NCBI GenBank assembly: GCA_963725425.1
Contig: CAVRYJ010000031.1
Span: 1-64,000, forward strand
Direction: 5' to 3'
Length of the DNA stretch: 64,000 nucleotides
Source of the DNA: Clostridium_I sp963725425
GTDB lineage: Bacteria > Bacillota > Clostridia > Clostridiales > Clostridiaceae
Numbering within the stretch: the stretch's first letter is position 1; every line of letters begins with the position of its first letter. Below are positions 18,063 through 27,278 of this stretch, one piece after another. The notes under the pieces were generated by a model. It worked only from the letters and a program-made list of their open reading frames with translations, made no database searches and had not been told where the DNA came from. The position numbers were made by a program, and so were the translations under genes.

Positions 18063-18138
18063 AACAAGGTGCTGTTGCATTAAGCGCAAATACTACAATA
18101 TATTGTGTATTAATTGCTTAGTGCAACAGCACCTTGTT
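18063..18138. repeat. Medium copy of the CTGTTGCA palindromic repeat family
   Basis: The outer arms AACAAGGTGCTGTTGCA (18063-18079) and their exact reverse complement (18122-18138) enclose TACTACAATATATTGTGT. Compared with the copy at 45909 about 30 internal bases are missing, so it holds one ACAATATATTGT box instead of two. It lies just after the stop of the leftward surface-protein gene and would also work as its terminator. Confidence 0.8.
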
Positions 18139-18155
18139 TATAACTTCATATGATT

Positions 18156-19691
18156 TTAACTAAAAAATATATAACACTTAGGTAATGCTTCCTTTAATGA
18201 CTGTTGATTAGTAACATTTAACGGATTATCATCTAAATAAAGATTTAATAAAGAAGTTAATCCATTTAATCCATTTATGTCACTTATTTGATTATCATTT
18301 AAATACATAGAATTTAAATTTGTTAAATTATTTAACGGGCTTATATCACTTATTTGATTATTACCTAACCAAAGTGAATATAAATTAGTTAACCCATGTA
18401 ATGCGCTTAAATCACTTATTTGATTATAATCTAGCCTAAGTGAATACAAATTAGTTAAACCCTTTAATGAACTTATATCACTTATTTTATTATTATTTAA
18501 CTCAAGTATATCTAGATTAGTTAAACCTTTTAATGCACTTATATCAAATAATTTATTATCACTTAACTTTAGTGTATGTAAATTAGTTAATCCACTTAAT
18601 GCACTTATATCAGTTATTTCATTAGAATCTAAATTAATTGTCTTTAAATTAATTAAGTTTTCTATTCCGCTTATATCTGTTACACCACTATAAGGTAACT
18701 CTAAATCTATAATATTAGCAACATCGGTTTTGTATAAAGTGCCTGTTGGTTTATTAACCATATTTCTTACTGCTTTTTCTAAATTTATATCCTTAAAAGT
18801 TACTATGTTATTAGTTGTATTAGCATTTACAGTTACATTGCAACTTATTGTTTTATTGCCATCAGTTGTAGTTGCTGTAATGATAGTTGCTCCTGTGCCT
18901 ATACCAGTAACTTTTCCCGTAGTATCTACTGTTGCTATTGCATTATTTGAAGATGTCCATAGTACATTTTGATTTGTTGCATTACTTGGAGCTATAGTTG
19001 ATGTTAGTGTATCTGTATCTCCTATATTCAAAGTATCTGTAGTTTTATTTAAACTTACTGATGTTACGTTAACTGGTGTTGTGGTTCCAGTTGTGGTTCC
19101 AGTTGTGGTTCCAGTTGTAGTCCCTGTTAGAGGATTACCATTAGCATCTATGAAAGGTACTGGTGTAGGTGTACTGCCATCTGATGTCTTTACTATTCTG
19201 ATTTCTAAAGCTTCAACTCTTAGCCCTTTACCATCTGTACCTGCCTCTGCTCCATCACTTACCCAACTTTGCCATCCTACATTTTGTACGTGTGCTCTGT
19301 ATTGAACGCTATATCCTGGCATACCAACTAAAGCAAGTTTAAATGCTTCAACTCTTAAGCCTTGACCATTTGTTCCTATTTCTGCATTATCCTCTACTGG
19401 TGCCTGCCAACCTATATTCTGTACGTGACCTTGATATTCAATATGAGCTCCTGCTGGTGCATTTGTAAGTTCTATGTTTAGAGCTTCAACTCTCAAACCT
19501 TGACCATCTGTTCCTGCTTCTGCTCCATCGCTTACATATGGTTGCCAACCGATGTTTTGAACGTGACCTCTGTAACTAATACCTACTGCTGGTGATGTAT
19601 CCGCTTTTACTACTTGCCCATTTAATAAAGCAACTCCTAAAAAACCTATTACTACCGTAAGAGCTACGGCTAACATCTTCTGTCTTTTCAT
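18156..19691 (-). CDS. Secreted ChW / Ig-like / leucine-rich-repeat surface protein
   Basis: 511 residues. A signal peptide (residues 1-30, ending VVKADT) is followed by three ChW repeats, each with the GHVQNIGWQ, DGAEAGT and GLRVEAL signature. A Thr/Gly linker (GTTTGTTT repeats) leads to a Big_2-type Ig-like domain (VSLNKTTDTLNIGD to ISCNVTVN). Then come about six internalin-type 22-residue leucine-rich repeats of the form LTNLYSLxLxxNQISDISxL. ChW repeats are common in clostridial secreted proteins and are thought to bind the cell surface; leucine-rich repeats bind proteins. The product is probably an adhesin or surface-binding scaffold. It ends inside the last repeat cap without an anchor motif. 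Confidence 0.85.
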   Translation of the reverse strand: MKRQKMLAVALTVVIGFLGVALLNGQVVKADTSPAVGISYRGHVQNIGWQPYVSDGAEAGTDGQGLRVEALNIELTNAPAGAHIEYQGHVQNIGWQAPVEDNAEIGTNGQGLRVEAFKLALVGMPGYSVQYRAHVQNVGWQSWVSDGAEAGTDGKGLRVEALEIRIVKTSDGSTPTPVPFIDANGNPLTGTTTGTTTGTTTGTTTPVNVTSVSLNKTTDTLNIGDTDTLTSTIAPSNATNQNVLWTSSNNAIATVDTTGKVTGIGTGATIITATTTDGNKTISCNVTVNANTTNNIVTFKDINLEKAVRNMVNKPTGTLYKTDVANIIDLELPYSGVTDISGIENLINLKTINLDSNEITDISALSGLTNLHTLKLSDNKLFDISALKGLTNLDILELNNNKISDISSLKGLTNLYSLRLDYNQISDLSALHGLTNLYSLWLGNNQISDISPLNNLTNLNSMYLNDNQISDINGLNGLTSLLNLYLDDNPLNVTNQQSLKEALPKCYIFFS

Positions 19692-20020
19692 TTTAATTTA
19701 CCCCTTACATTCATATTTTAATTAAATAGCCTAAATTCATGTAATATATATATATTCGATGATATTAAACTAATATTTAGGGTAAATTGCCAAATTTATA
19801 TTCTTTTTTTGGTGATTTATTTTTACAACACCTTAATTTTTAAAGTACATTATTCATATTTTCACTTTAACTTTTAGCTACACAATTTTTTCAGATGATG
19901 CATCCATTGATTGCATTATGAAGTTATGAAATACTAATATTCTTTGTTAATTTTTATATTGGTAGTGTCTGTGTCTCCTGGCAATATATTAGTAATCGAA
20001 GTTTGAACTAAACTACGAAA

Positions 20021-20194
20021 TTAAGATGTATAAGCCTTATATAAAATTGTAGTGAAAAGAATGCCTGCACCAATACAAGTAGGGACTATTAATAACCCCG
20101 TATTATCCAAAACAAAAGTACAAAAATAAGTAGAAACGCATATAGCACCCAAAATCACAAAGATTAGTAAAGCATATATCACTTTTAAAACCAT
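20021..20194 (-). CDS. Small two-helix membrane protein (57 aa)
   Basis: A 57-codon frame with a good AAGGAGG site 8 bases before the ATG at 20194. It starts MVLKVIYALLIFVILGAI. Two hydrophobic segments (about 4-24 and 32-50) are separated by a short loop with Asp-Asn. No family recognised. It is the leftmost small gene of the prophage-like run or belongs to the chromosome beside it. Confidence 0.5.
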   Translation of the reverse strand: MVLKVIYALLIFVILGAICVSTYFCTFVLDNTGLLIVPTCIGAGILFTTILYKAYTS

Positions 20195-20234
20195 ACATAA
20201 TACCTCCTTAAAAAGTTCATAATAATTCAGATTT

Positions 20235-20519
20235 TCAAATTACGTCACATCGATCATCCTTATTGCAACCACAAAATCTTATATAATTTAAATATCCCTG
20301 GCATAACAAACTATTATTTGGTGTCATTTTCAATTCAGTTATACTTTCAGATACACATATTTTTGATTCATCATTATTGTATACACCATTATCCAAAGTA
20401 GGATGAAACATATTCCAATAACATTCAGTACAGTTACACATTCCATCCCATCCATCTTGAACTATATCAATAGTTTCACACATTACTAACATTTCAAGGA
20501 ATATATCTCTTATATCCAA
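20235..20519 (-). CDS. Cysteine-rich hypothetical protein (94 aa)
   Basis: Starts at TTG 20519 behind AGGAG; no ATG fits the frame. It contains Cys pairs at CNCTEC and CGCNKDDRC plus further single Cys, which suggests a small metal-binding protein. A roughly 28-base copy of its start region recurs at 27778-27808, so the gene family was once duplicated in this element. Function unknown. Confidence 0.5.
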   Translation of the reverse strand: MDIRDIFLEMLVMCETIDIVQDGWDGMCNCTECYWNMFHPTLDNGVYNNDESKICVSESITELKMTPNNSLLCQGYLNYIRFCGCNKDDRCDVI

Positions 20520-20552
20520 AACATTTCGCTCCTTTTAACCCTTTAATTAAGA

Positions 20553-20807
20553 TTACTTTACTTTATTTTTATTAAAATAAATCTTGTATAATATGATCTG
20601 TACGGTTATAACCCACAAGGCTACAATAGTCTGGCATAAAATATCACAGTTATCATTTAAAATCATCTTATGGATTTCTTGTTTTCCAAAAACGAAGCAA
20701 GCTAATAAGTATAAGCAAATTGTAGAAATGTAAGATACTATAATATATATAGCCTGTCTTACAATGAATTTTTTTCTTGCATCTTTTTCCATAAACTTCT
20801 CCTTCAT
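20553..20807 (-). CDS. Small membrane protein (84 aa)
   Basis: Two hydrophobic helices are evident: AIYIIVSYISTICLYLLACF near the N-terminus and TIVALWVITVQIILYKIYF near the C-terminus. Charged termini flank them. An AAGGAG site precedes the ATG. Small membrane proteins of this kind are common in phage early regions. No specific role can be assigned. Confidence 0.5.
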   Translation of the reverse strand: MKEKFMEKDARKKFIVRQAIYIIVSYISTICLYLLACFVFGKQEIHKMILNDNCDILCQTIVALWVITVQIILYKIYFNKNKVK

Positions 20808-20851
20808 GGTTGGTTGTTTATTTTACTATTTATGAGTTAAACCATTGAGGT

Positions 20852-21412
20852 TTATAATTTTATTCCATCTACCCCAAAGAGCAATATGCTTAAGTCTTGC
20901 ATTGCATCCCTTACCTCTCTATTGACTGTCGATACACTGATCTCTAACTGCTCTGCAGCATCCTCATAAGTTGGTACTATATCAGCAGCAGTTTTATTAA
21001 TAAAAAGAATTTCAAGTATCTTATATTTTCTTTTATTACTTTCTTCTGATTTACAGATAAGTTTATAATAATTTAAAACTTTATTTATATGTTCAATCAT
21101 TATTGAAGTTCTTATTTTAGTTCTACTTATAGCCTGAATATACTGTTCTTCATCATCAATGGATTCTATATCATCTAACACATCAATAGCATTTTCCTGT
21201 TTAACTTTATCTGCAGAACTACTAGTCATTCTAATATGAACTGTTAGTCCTCTATAATTTTTAAGCAGTAGCCTTGTATTTCTTAGTCTTCTGTCATATC
21301 TCTTTTTAGTCTTATAGTATTCCTGCTCTTTGATATACTTTATGCCTTCACGAACACCAACTTTTACTGCTTCATCGTATGATATTGCTTCTTTATCTCT
21401 TCTCTTCTCCAT
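20852..21412 (-). CDS. Phage ArpU/sigma-like regulator
   Basis: 186-residue protein with a helical N-terminal part and a C-terminal helix-turn-helix like sigma-70 region 4 (TYEDAAEQLEISVSTVNREVRDAMQDL). Length and layout fit the ArpU/RinA-like regulators that close the early region of phages of Firmicutes and switch on late genes. Here no late genes follow in its direction; the next gene encodes a small Cys-rich protein. Its promoter region includes an 11-bp inverted repeat at 21493-21526. Confidence 0.65.
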   Translation of the reverse strand: MEKRRDKEAISYDEAVKVGVREGIKYIKEQEYYKTKKRYDRRLRNTRLLLKNYRGLTVHIRMTSSSADKVKQENAIDVLDDIESIDDEEQYIQAISRTKIRTSIMIEHINKVLNYYKLICKSEESNKRKYKILEILFINKTAADIVPTYEDAAEQLEISVSTVNREVRDAMQDLSILLFGVDGIKL

Positions 21413-21492
21413 GACATCATTCCCCCCTATTTTTCCCTCTTTCTATCCTCGCTTTCACCCTGCTCTCCTCGTAGCATGCTCCCTGCATGCTT

Positions 21493-21526
21493 ACATAAAT
21501 CTGTCTGCCTCCATCCAGATTTATGT
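21493..21526. repeat. Inverted repeat before the ArpU-like gene
   Basis: ACATAAATCTG (21493-21503) and CAGATTTATGT (21516-21526) are perfect inverted 11-mers. They lie between the stop of the 113-residue gene and the ArpU-like start and may be an intergenic terminator or operator. Confidence 0.45.
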
Positions 21527-21592
21527 GGTGTAATATATACCCCAATAAATTTTAGTATTTATTACCTGCTATTTGCTAGATGTTATTTTCTA

Positions 21593-21934
21593 TTAAAACC
21601 ATTTTTTCAAATAATCTTCACTTACAATTTTCACTGTGAAAATAGGTTTAAAAATATGTTTAAATAAAAAAACAATTATATGCATAATCAATCTACACAA
21701 ATGATTTATTAAATATATTAAAATTAATTCTATAATTACACCTGAAAAGGGTATACATACTAATAGGTGCCATACTTGAAAGCCATTTTTTTCTATGTCC
21801 CCAATTAGATCGTCACATAACTTACCTTTATCATCTTTTATATCCATAACAATAACCCCGCAGAATAACAAATACATTATTACTGCTACAACTATGCATA
21901 TAATACTCGTGCTTGAATCCATTATATAAACCAT
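21593..21934 (-). CDS. Small membrane protein (113 aa)
   Basis: The hydrophobic start (STSIICIVVAVIMYLLFCGVI) and a second pair of helices around residues 55-95 mark an integral membrane protein. A short Lys/Asp stretch (DIKDDKGKLCDDLIGDIEKN) lies between. The C-terminus is basic (FTVKIVSEDYLKKWF). GGAAGG precedes the start. No family recognised. Confidence 0.5.
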   Translation of the reverse strand: MVYIMDSSTSIICIVVAVIMYLLFCGVIVMDIKDDKGKLCDDLIGDIEKNGFQVWHLLVCIPFSGVIIELILIYLINHLCRLIMHIIVFLFKHIFKPIFTVKIVSEDYLKKWF

Positions 21935-21956
21935 CCTTCCAGCTTTAATCTAATAT

Positions 21957-22487
21957 TTAAAGCATCTTTATGCTCCCTACTGGCACATATAGCTTGTACA
22001 ATTCCTTATCTTTTCGATATTCATCTTTAACCACCTTAGCTTTTGTTATTTCCAGCTTTAGTAATCTTTCAAAAGCTCCTGGACCTATAGACTTTAAGTA
22101 GTTTGTGGTTATAACTTTTAGCTCCGCTTTACTACTCTCTATAATCTCTGTATCCAGTGCAGGAACTCTAGTTAACTTATAGCTATCTTTTTCTCGTAAA
22201 TAAAAGTAATAAAACGCTATGCCATCCACCTGATTTATTCCCACTAAAAAATCTGCTGCCACATGCTCTATTACAAAGGCTTCCTGCTTTTGTTCTGTCT
22301 TTGGCATAATTAATACTGACTGATCAATTTTAAAGTTTATTAATGCCATTATTACAGCAGTTACCAGTATCAAAAGTTCGATTTCGCAGCCTATAGAGTA
22401 GTCTATCCTACCTAATTCATATTTTAATAAAATTAAAGCATTGATGATTATAGATCCAATCCCAGAAATAACTAATAGTCTTTTCAT
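21957..22487 (-). CDS. Hypothetical membrane-anchored protein (176 aa)
   Basis: Two N-terminal membrane helices (about 1-20 and 35-52) are followed by a soluble domain of about 115 residues. That domain has alternating strands (EAFVIEHVAADFLVG, YYFYLREKDSYKLTRV) and ends YKLYVPVGSIKML. A GGGGGAG site precedes the ATG. It sits 11 bases from the replisome-organiser gene and is probably in its operon. Function unknown. Confidence 0.5.
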   Translation of the reverse strand: MKRLLVISGIGSIIINALILLKYELGRIDYSIGCEIELLILVTAVIMALINFKIDQSVLIMPKTEQKQEAFVIEHVAADFLVGINQVDGIAFYYFYLREKDSYKLTRVPALDTEIIESSKAELKVITTNYLKSIGPGAFERLLKLEITKAKVVKDEYRKDKELYKLYVPVGSIKML

Positions 22488-22498
22488 TTGACTCCCCC

Positions 22499-23641
22499 TC
22501 AGTAATCAATTGTTTCCTTGCCATTACGCCCTAATATTTTGTTTTGTAATGCATTATACCCATCATCCAAATTTATATTAGCCACAGCCATTGCACTATC
22601 TTGTGAACTTTTAGCAAGTATATTAGCTTCTAAGGCCGCATAGTCATAACTTCGCTGTTCATAGTCATTAAAGCCTGTTTTTTTATAATTATTATTATTT
22701 TTTTTATTGTCGTCGTTTTTATATGTCCCTTCTAGTACCTTAACCATATTTTCCTCATGAATCAGCCAATCAAAGTTACAGGCTGTCCACTTTCCATTTC
22801 TACCGGAGAGAAAATCACTGGCCTCAGCTCTAGAAAATAGTTCCTGGAAGGTTTTTATATCTTTAAAAGTTTTAAACCTAGACTTTAGCATATCCTTTCG
22901 TTTTTGAGTAATGTGTGACACTTTAGGCATAGATTTACAAATATTGTTATACATATCCACAATATTTGTATCCTTCAATTTTTTAGGCATAGTTTCTCCT
23001 GTATCATCTAGGGCTCTCTCAGACGATGCATCAAGCTCATTCACCTTATCCAAAGAATCTTCCCGTTTTTCTGAGTCCTCAGGTTGACTATATATATATT
23101 CTTTTTCTTTTTCTTTTTTATTTTCATTTTCATTTTCATTTTGTCCACGTATCGTTGACGTATCGTATGACGTATCGTGGTACGTATCGTCATTTATTTT
23201 AGAAATATTTGAAACCAATCCATATTTTTGAATCTCCTCAATAAAAATCTGTCTTATCCGTTCATTCTTAATTTGATCAAGTACATACAAAAGCAATGAT
23301 TTATCTTCTACAACTGGTAACTCTGCCTTTAGACAATCTTCTATAGGCTTGCCACCTTTATTAAGATTATATTTACCCCATTCTTTAAGTGCTATTTCTC
23401 TCGTTTTTTCATTGAATTTTATTAGCTTGTGATGTTCTTCAAACCGTGATAATAAGCTCTCAATTGTCTCTAGTGTGTATCCTAATTCCACAACTATCAG
23501 TTTTTTACGTATTTTATATACCCCTATCTGCGTTGTACTCGCATTTGTCATAAGGTACACATAAAATAATTTATCTTCAGGAGTAAATCCTTCACTCATA
23601 TCTTCCCAAAGATCTTTATATATATATCTATACTTAGCCAT
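22499..23641 (-). CDS. Phage replisome organiser (DnaD-like N-terminus)
   Basis: 380 residues. The N-terminal 110 form the winged-helix replisome-organiser domain (MAKYRYIYKDLWEDMSEGFT, LFYVYLMTNASTTQIGVY, LGYTLETIESLLSRFEEH). The middle is low-complexity and acidic (ENENENKKEKEKE). A conserved DnaD-like segment follows (ITQKRKDMLKSRFKTF, SDFLSGRNGKWTACNFDWL). Such proteins bind the phage origin and load the helicase loader. Origins in these phages often lie within or next to this gene; TACGTATCGT-type repeats at about 23150-23190 inside it may be iterons. Confidence 0.8.
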   Translation of the reverse strand: MAKYRYIYKDLWEDMSEGFTPEDKLFYVYLMTNASTTQIGVYKIRKKLIVVELGYTLETIESLLSRFEEHHKLIKFNEKTREIALKEWGKYNLNKGGKPIEDCLKAELPVVEDKSLLLYVLDQIKNERIRQIFIEEIQKYGLVSNISKINDDTYHDTSYDTSTIRGQNENENENKKEKEKEYIYSQPEDSEKREDSLDKVNELDASSERALDDTGETMPKKLKDTNIVDMYNNICKSMPKVSHITQKRKDMLKSRFKTFKDIKTFQELFSRAEASDFLSGRNGKWTACNFDWLIHEENMVKVLEGTYKNDDNKKNNNNYKKTGFNDYEQRSYDYAALEANILAKSSQDSAMAVANINLDDGYNALQNKILGRNGKETIDY

Positions 23642-23948
23642 TTTTAACTACCTCCTCGAAAATTTTCCTTAGTAGAATCCTTAGTGCGATTAATTTTTAT
23701 CTATTTCTTTAAATACTGTTTTTTTTAAAACTATTTATAATATGTTTTTATATAATACAGTTGAATTGTATTATATTTGCGGAATTTGCCTTTATTACGT
23801 TACACTTCCTTTAGATTAACCTTTTGTACTATTTAATCTTAAGTTTGTTATACGCAATTTAAACGTTATTTGAAACTATACTGATTATAATTTGCTATTA
23901 ATATTTTTTTCTTATTTTCTAAAATAATTTTACAAGCATGTTTATTTC

Positions 23949-24581
23949 CTATCTTATAAAAATACTGTGCAAATAGCTTAGGTTGTAAATAGATGTAATT
24001 TTGTATATAAACCCAATATACCCAACTACAGCTAAAGCCCAATTTAAAATACCATTTGAGCTTGCAATTGAAAAACAAATATTCCCTATTGGTAATGGAA
24101 ATAACAGTGCTTCTGGTTTTTCGTTTAAAAGGTCCACTATCATATGTAGTGCATATCCAAGTGCAAACCAAATTACAAAGCTTCCTGCAATTAGCCCTAC
24201 ACCAAGATTCATTACAAAGAAACCAATTAAACTATGCATATACTTTCTGTGGCCTGTAATCCTACCAATGATTATTGAACCAACTATTAGTAAAGCACCC
24301 GTTATTTTAAGTTGAGAAGGCATATCTTTGCCTACTAATGCTGATACATTGTAATGCATCTTTAGTGTTAATATAAGATATAATGCTGTTAGAATAACTC
24401 CTGCATAAATAGCATCACTAAAAACATGTCCTGCTTTTGATACCTTCAAATCAGCATCTGTAGCATAAGATCCTATAATACAAAAACCTAGTCCAACCAA
24501 AGCTGTTTTTATATCAACTTTAGGTACTAATAAAAAAGCTGCGCCACAAATTCCTACTGCAGCATGTGTTTTCCCCGTCAT
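23949..24581 (-). CDS. YdjM/DUF457-like membrane metal-dependent hydrolase
   Basis: About 210 residues from ATG 24581, which has a GGGGGA site; a frame extension to 24602 is less likely. It shows MTGKTHAAVGICGAAFL at the N-terminus with the His of the family, DADLKVSKAGHVFSD and the RKYMHSLIGFFVM His motif, and GYALHMIVDLLNEKPEALLFP. Five or more membrane helices. Members are LexA-regulated inner-membrane proteins of uncertain enzyme activity. They are found in chromosomes and, as here, in phages. Confidence 0.75.
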   Translation of the reverse strand: MTGKTHAAVGICGAAFLLVPKVDIKTALVGLGFCIIGSYATDADLKVSKAGHVFSDAIYAGVILTALYLILTLKMHYNVSALVGKDMPSQLKITGALLIVGSIIIGRITGHRKYMHSLIGFFVMNLGVGLIAGSFVIWFALGYALHMIVDLLNEKPEALLFPLPIGNICFSIASSNGILNWALAVVGYIGFIYKITSIYNLSYLHSIFIR

Positions 24582-24670
24582 CTGAATTCCCCCAATTCCC
24601 ATTTTTAAATTTTAAATTTATATTTTTTAGATTTAGCTTTAACCAAGATTCTTAGCAATTGCATCAACCA

Positions 24671-25702
24671 CTACTTTTCAGTATAATTTTTCACATGATT
24701 AATAACGAAATTTATAGTGCCATCGTCGTTATGTACTACCTGAAACTTTTGCTTATCATTGTAAGCTTCCTCATCAATGGATAAATCAAAGTCTTTATCT
24801 ATTTTTAGCCGTACTTTTCCAAGTTTTTTTGATATATAATCTTTGTCCACTTCTACTTTTTCAGTGACTCCCCGCTCTTTTGAATATTGAACAAAATTTT
24901 CAGCTACTTCATCTCCATGAAATAACTCTTGCGCCAATTCTTTTATGTTTATGCTATCTTCTTCTTTCAATTTTTTCTTAATTGCAGTTCTAATAATTTC
25001 AGCTCCAGCTGCATTGTCTTTCAAATTATCTCTTATCCATCTTTCCGTAGTTGTTAATAGCTTCTTGGTGCTATCCCTTTCATTACTAATTACTGAACAT
25101 TGAAGAAATTTTTCCATGAAGTAATTAGCTCCATATTCCTCAGATGTTTTATTCTTGCTTTGCTTATCTATAACCATTAAATCAAATTTATTTTCTTCCC
25201 TTGTAGGTTTTATAAATGCACACTTTTGTATCTTTTGTGTTCCTGGTAATCCACCTAATTGAGAAATTATATTTATTTCGATTTTATCTTCTACAAAATC
25301 AATCCTATGAGTGTAATTTTTAGCATAATCAAGCTTTAGAATTGCAAACATTAAACCATACTCTGTTGACATTGATACGATCATAAGATCACATGAAGGA
25401 ATTTCATTATTGGACTTCATTAAGCAAAATAATTCTGATGCTATATCCTTTGAAACTTCCACAATTCCTATTTCACCATTAAAGTACTTTTGAGTTATAA
25501 CATTAATGGTATTTTGCTTATTATTGAAAACAGCGTACTTTAAATCCTCATCTTTAAGGCATCTTTGTATATGCTTTAAAATATATTCATAAGTTTCATC
25601 TACAAGTTTAAGTTCATAATCATTACACACAGGATCATTAGAATTAATGTCTAATATACTAATAACAGCTGCATTTATATTTACTTCATTTACATATTCC
25701 AT
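24671..25702 (-). CDS. NdpA/37-kDa nucleoid-associated protein
   Basis: 343 residues with GGGAGG before the ATG. The N-terminus VNINAAVISILD and the block MIVSMSTEYGLMFAILKLDY, followed by CAFIKPTREENKFDLMVID and ANYFMEKFLQC, fit the nucleoid-associated NdpA family (YejK-like). In phages and mobile elements such proteins may bind the nucleoid or counter host functions. The C-terminal third (YSKERGVTEKVEVDKDYI and KVRLKIDKDFDLSIDEEAY) is also conserved in these proteins. It lies in the early leftward run of the prophage-like element. Confidence 0.75.
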   Translation of the reverse strand: MEYVNEVNINAAVISILDINSNDPVCNDYELKLVDETYEYILKHIQRCLKDEDLKYAVFNNKQNTINVITQKYFNGEIGIVEVSKDIASELFCLMKSNNEIPSCDLMIVSMSTEYGLMFAILKLDYAKNYTHRIDFVEDKIEINIISQLGGLPGTQKIQKCAFIKPTREENKFDLMVIDKQSKNKTSEEYGANYFMEKFLQCSVISNERDSTKKLLTTTERWIRDNLKDNAAGAEIIRTAIKKKLKEEDSINIKELAQELFHGDEVAENFVQYSKERGVTEKVEVDKDYISKKLGKVRLKIDKDFDLSIDEEAYNDKQKFQVVHNDDGTINFVINHVKNYTEK

Positions 25703-25713
25703 TTTTATCCTCC

Positions 25714-25902
25714 CTAAAATCCACTTAATTTTTCTTTAAAATTCCATCTTGGTGCTACATATTTTTTTATTTCAATATTATTTTCTTGCAGAATCTTTTT
25801 TACAGTTCCAGCGCCACACCCTATTCTTATTGCCACACTATTCAATGTTCCATATTTTTCATATAACTGTTTAATTTTTTCTACATCATATTGTTTTTTC
25901 AT
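25714..25902 (-). CDS. Small helix-turn-helix protein (62 aa)
   Basis: The start MKKQYDVEKIKQLYEKYGTL leads into a helix-turn-helix (NSVAIRIGCGAGTVKKIL) of the resolvase/Hin-tail kind, then a basic end. It is small enough to be a stand-alone DNA-binding regulator. A GGGGGAG site precedes it, and it is 11 bases upstream of the NdpA-like gene. Confidence 0.55.
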   Translation of the reverse strand: MKKQYDVEKIKQLYEKYGTLNSVAIRIGCGAGTVKKILQENNIEIKKYVAPRWNFKEKLSGF

Positions 25903-25904
25903 AT

Positions 25905-26198
25905 CTACTCCCCCAAAGCCTCATTAATTATTCCTATGTCACTATTTATATAACTATCAAATGCAGTAGCTACATCTATACTGCTTAAATCTGTCCGAAT
26001 CTCCTTTAATGCTTTTTCAAGATTTTCAATGTAATTTTGTTGTATATTAATTGCCTTGGTTACAATAGTGTAATGTGCATCTACTACAAGGGTTACTTCA
26101 TTTTTTAGTAAATCACAACCTACAACCATTCCTATTGTTCCATTTAAGACACCTTCCGTAAAAACTGCTTCTTTACCAACTACAATAATTTTTGACAT
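25905..26198 (-). CDS. Hypothetical phage early protein (97 aa)
   Basis: The N-terminal 50 residues look like a small beta-barrel (IIVVGKEAVFTEGVLNGTIG, VTLVVDAHYTIVTKAINI); the rest is helical and acidic. GGAGGT precedes the ATG. It nearly abuts the next gene, so the two are co-transcribed. No family recognised. Confidence 0.5.
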   Translation of the reverse strand: MSKIIVVGKEAVFTEGVLNGTIGMVVGCDLLKNEVTLVVDAHYTIVTKAINIQQNYIENLEKALKEIRTDLSSIDVATAFDSYINSDIGIINEALGE

Positions 26199-26298
26199 AC
26201 TTACACCTCCACGCAGCCATCTCTATTTATGTTTTTTGTCATTTATGCTTAATAATGTTATTTAGAACTATTCTTATAGAACTTGAAAGACGAATTAC

Positions 26299-26775
26299 TT
26301 ATGCTATTAATTCTTTCTCTATCTTTTCTTTAAGATATAAATCTAGCATCCAACTATCCGCCCTATACAACTTAATTAAATAATCCTTATAGCTTAGATT
26401 GTCTTTGTTTAAAAAGCCTATTTCTTTGCCAAAGGAAACTATTGCATCCATACCATCTATTGTGTAACCCCAGCAGGTTGAATATATCCCACCATAGCCA
26501 TTATTTCCATTAGTATACGTACCCGTTAAGATATATTCTTTAAAATCCTTAACAAGCCCCCACATAGTACCACCTTGACTAAAGTTTCTATCTTTATTGA
26601 TTTTACTAATTGTAATTTTCTTTTGTGTATAGCCATCAATAAATTTTACAGTTGTTTTTAATTCTATAAATTTAGAAATACCATTTTTAGAATTGAAAAA
26701 CTTTCTATCTAATGAGCCTATTAATTGAATCAATTGATTTATTTTATCCATTCTTTCAGTTTGATTTTTCTTCAT
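26299..26775 (-). CDS. Hypothetical phage protein (158 aa)
   Basis: Soluble protein, rich in Lys, Gly and aromatic residues in the middle (FSQGGTMWGLVKDFKEYI, GNNGYGGIYSTCWGYTIDG). The C-terminus reads YRADSWMLDLYLKEKIEKE. GGGGGA precedes the ATG. No known domain; position within the early leftward run suggests a phage accessory function. Confidence 0.45.
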   Translation of the reverse strand: MKKNQTERMDKINQLIQLIGSLDRKFFNSKNGISKFIELKTTVKFIDGYTQKKITISKINKDRNFSQGGTMWGLVKDFKEYILTGTYTNGNNGYGGIYSTCWGYTIDGMDAIVSFGKEIGFLNKDNLSYKDYLIKLYRADSWMLDLYLKEKIEKELIA

Positions 26776-26835
26776 CCTAATTCCCCCATTTTAATTAGCA
26801 TTTTTCAAATAATGCAGCACTACTTTGTATTGGGA

Positions 26836-27219
26836 CTATTTAACGATTTTTAAATTTGCCTTTTCCTTCGGTTCTTTATAATTTTCATGGAATTCATTAA
26901 TGTAATAGTCACAATTACATTGCACTATTAATTCACCTGCCTTAGTATGCCATTTAAGTCCATATATTCTTGTTACTCTTATTTCAGTTTCAACATCGTT
27001 TAATTTCCAATAATCACACCACGTATTTAATAATGGGAAATCTTGATACAGCACAATCCTAATTCTAAAGTCTCCATTTCTTATGCAGCCTTTTTCATCA
27101 GCTTTAAAAATTAAACACCCTGAAACGTCATAAGCTGCTTTTTTGCCAGTACATTCACCGCCATGCCGAGTATTTCTTATGCAGTAAGCGCATTGTAACT
27201 GGCTAGGTATTTCTTTCAT
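26836..27219 (-). CDS. Hypothetical Cys-containing protein (127 aa)
   Basis: The start reads KEIPSQLQCAYCIRNTRHGG and two further Cys lie in GCLIFKADEKGC, so the N-terminal 45 residues could bind a metal. The rest is a strand-rich fold with WCDYWKL. Proteins of this kind occur in clostridial phages. Function unknown. Confidence 0.5.
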   Translation of the reverse strand: MKEIPSQLQCAYCIRNTRHGGECTGKKAAYDVSGCLIFKADEKGCIRNGDFRIRIVLYQDFPLLNTWCDYWKLNDVETEIRVTRIYGLKWHTKAGELIVQCNCDYYINEFHENYKEPKEKANLKIVK

Positions 27220-27278
27220 CCAATCACCTTACCCTCTAAATTCATCTTTTTTACTACTTGATCTGCTTAAATTGTGAA

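Noticed and set aside
17940..18065. GATGTA target core of Tn554 as the exact right end
   Set aside because: GATGTA occurs at 18059 but next to a different repeat family and without a matching left partner; six bases are too few to rely on.
23866..24171. Separate 101-residue gene overlapping the YdjM-like gene
   Set aside because: It lies in another frame of the same strand, has no domain or ribosome site, and the YdjM-like frame is clearly the real one.
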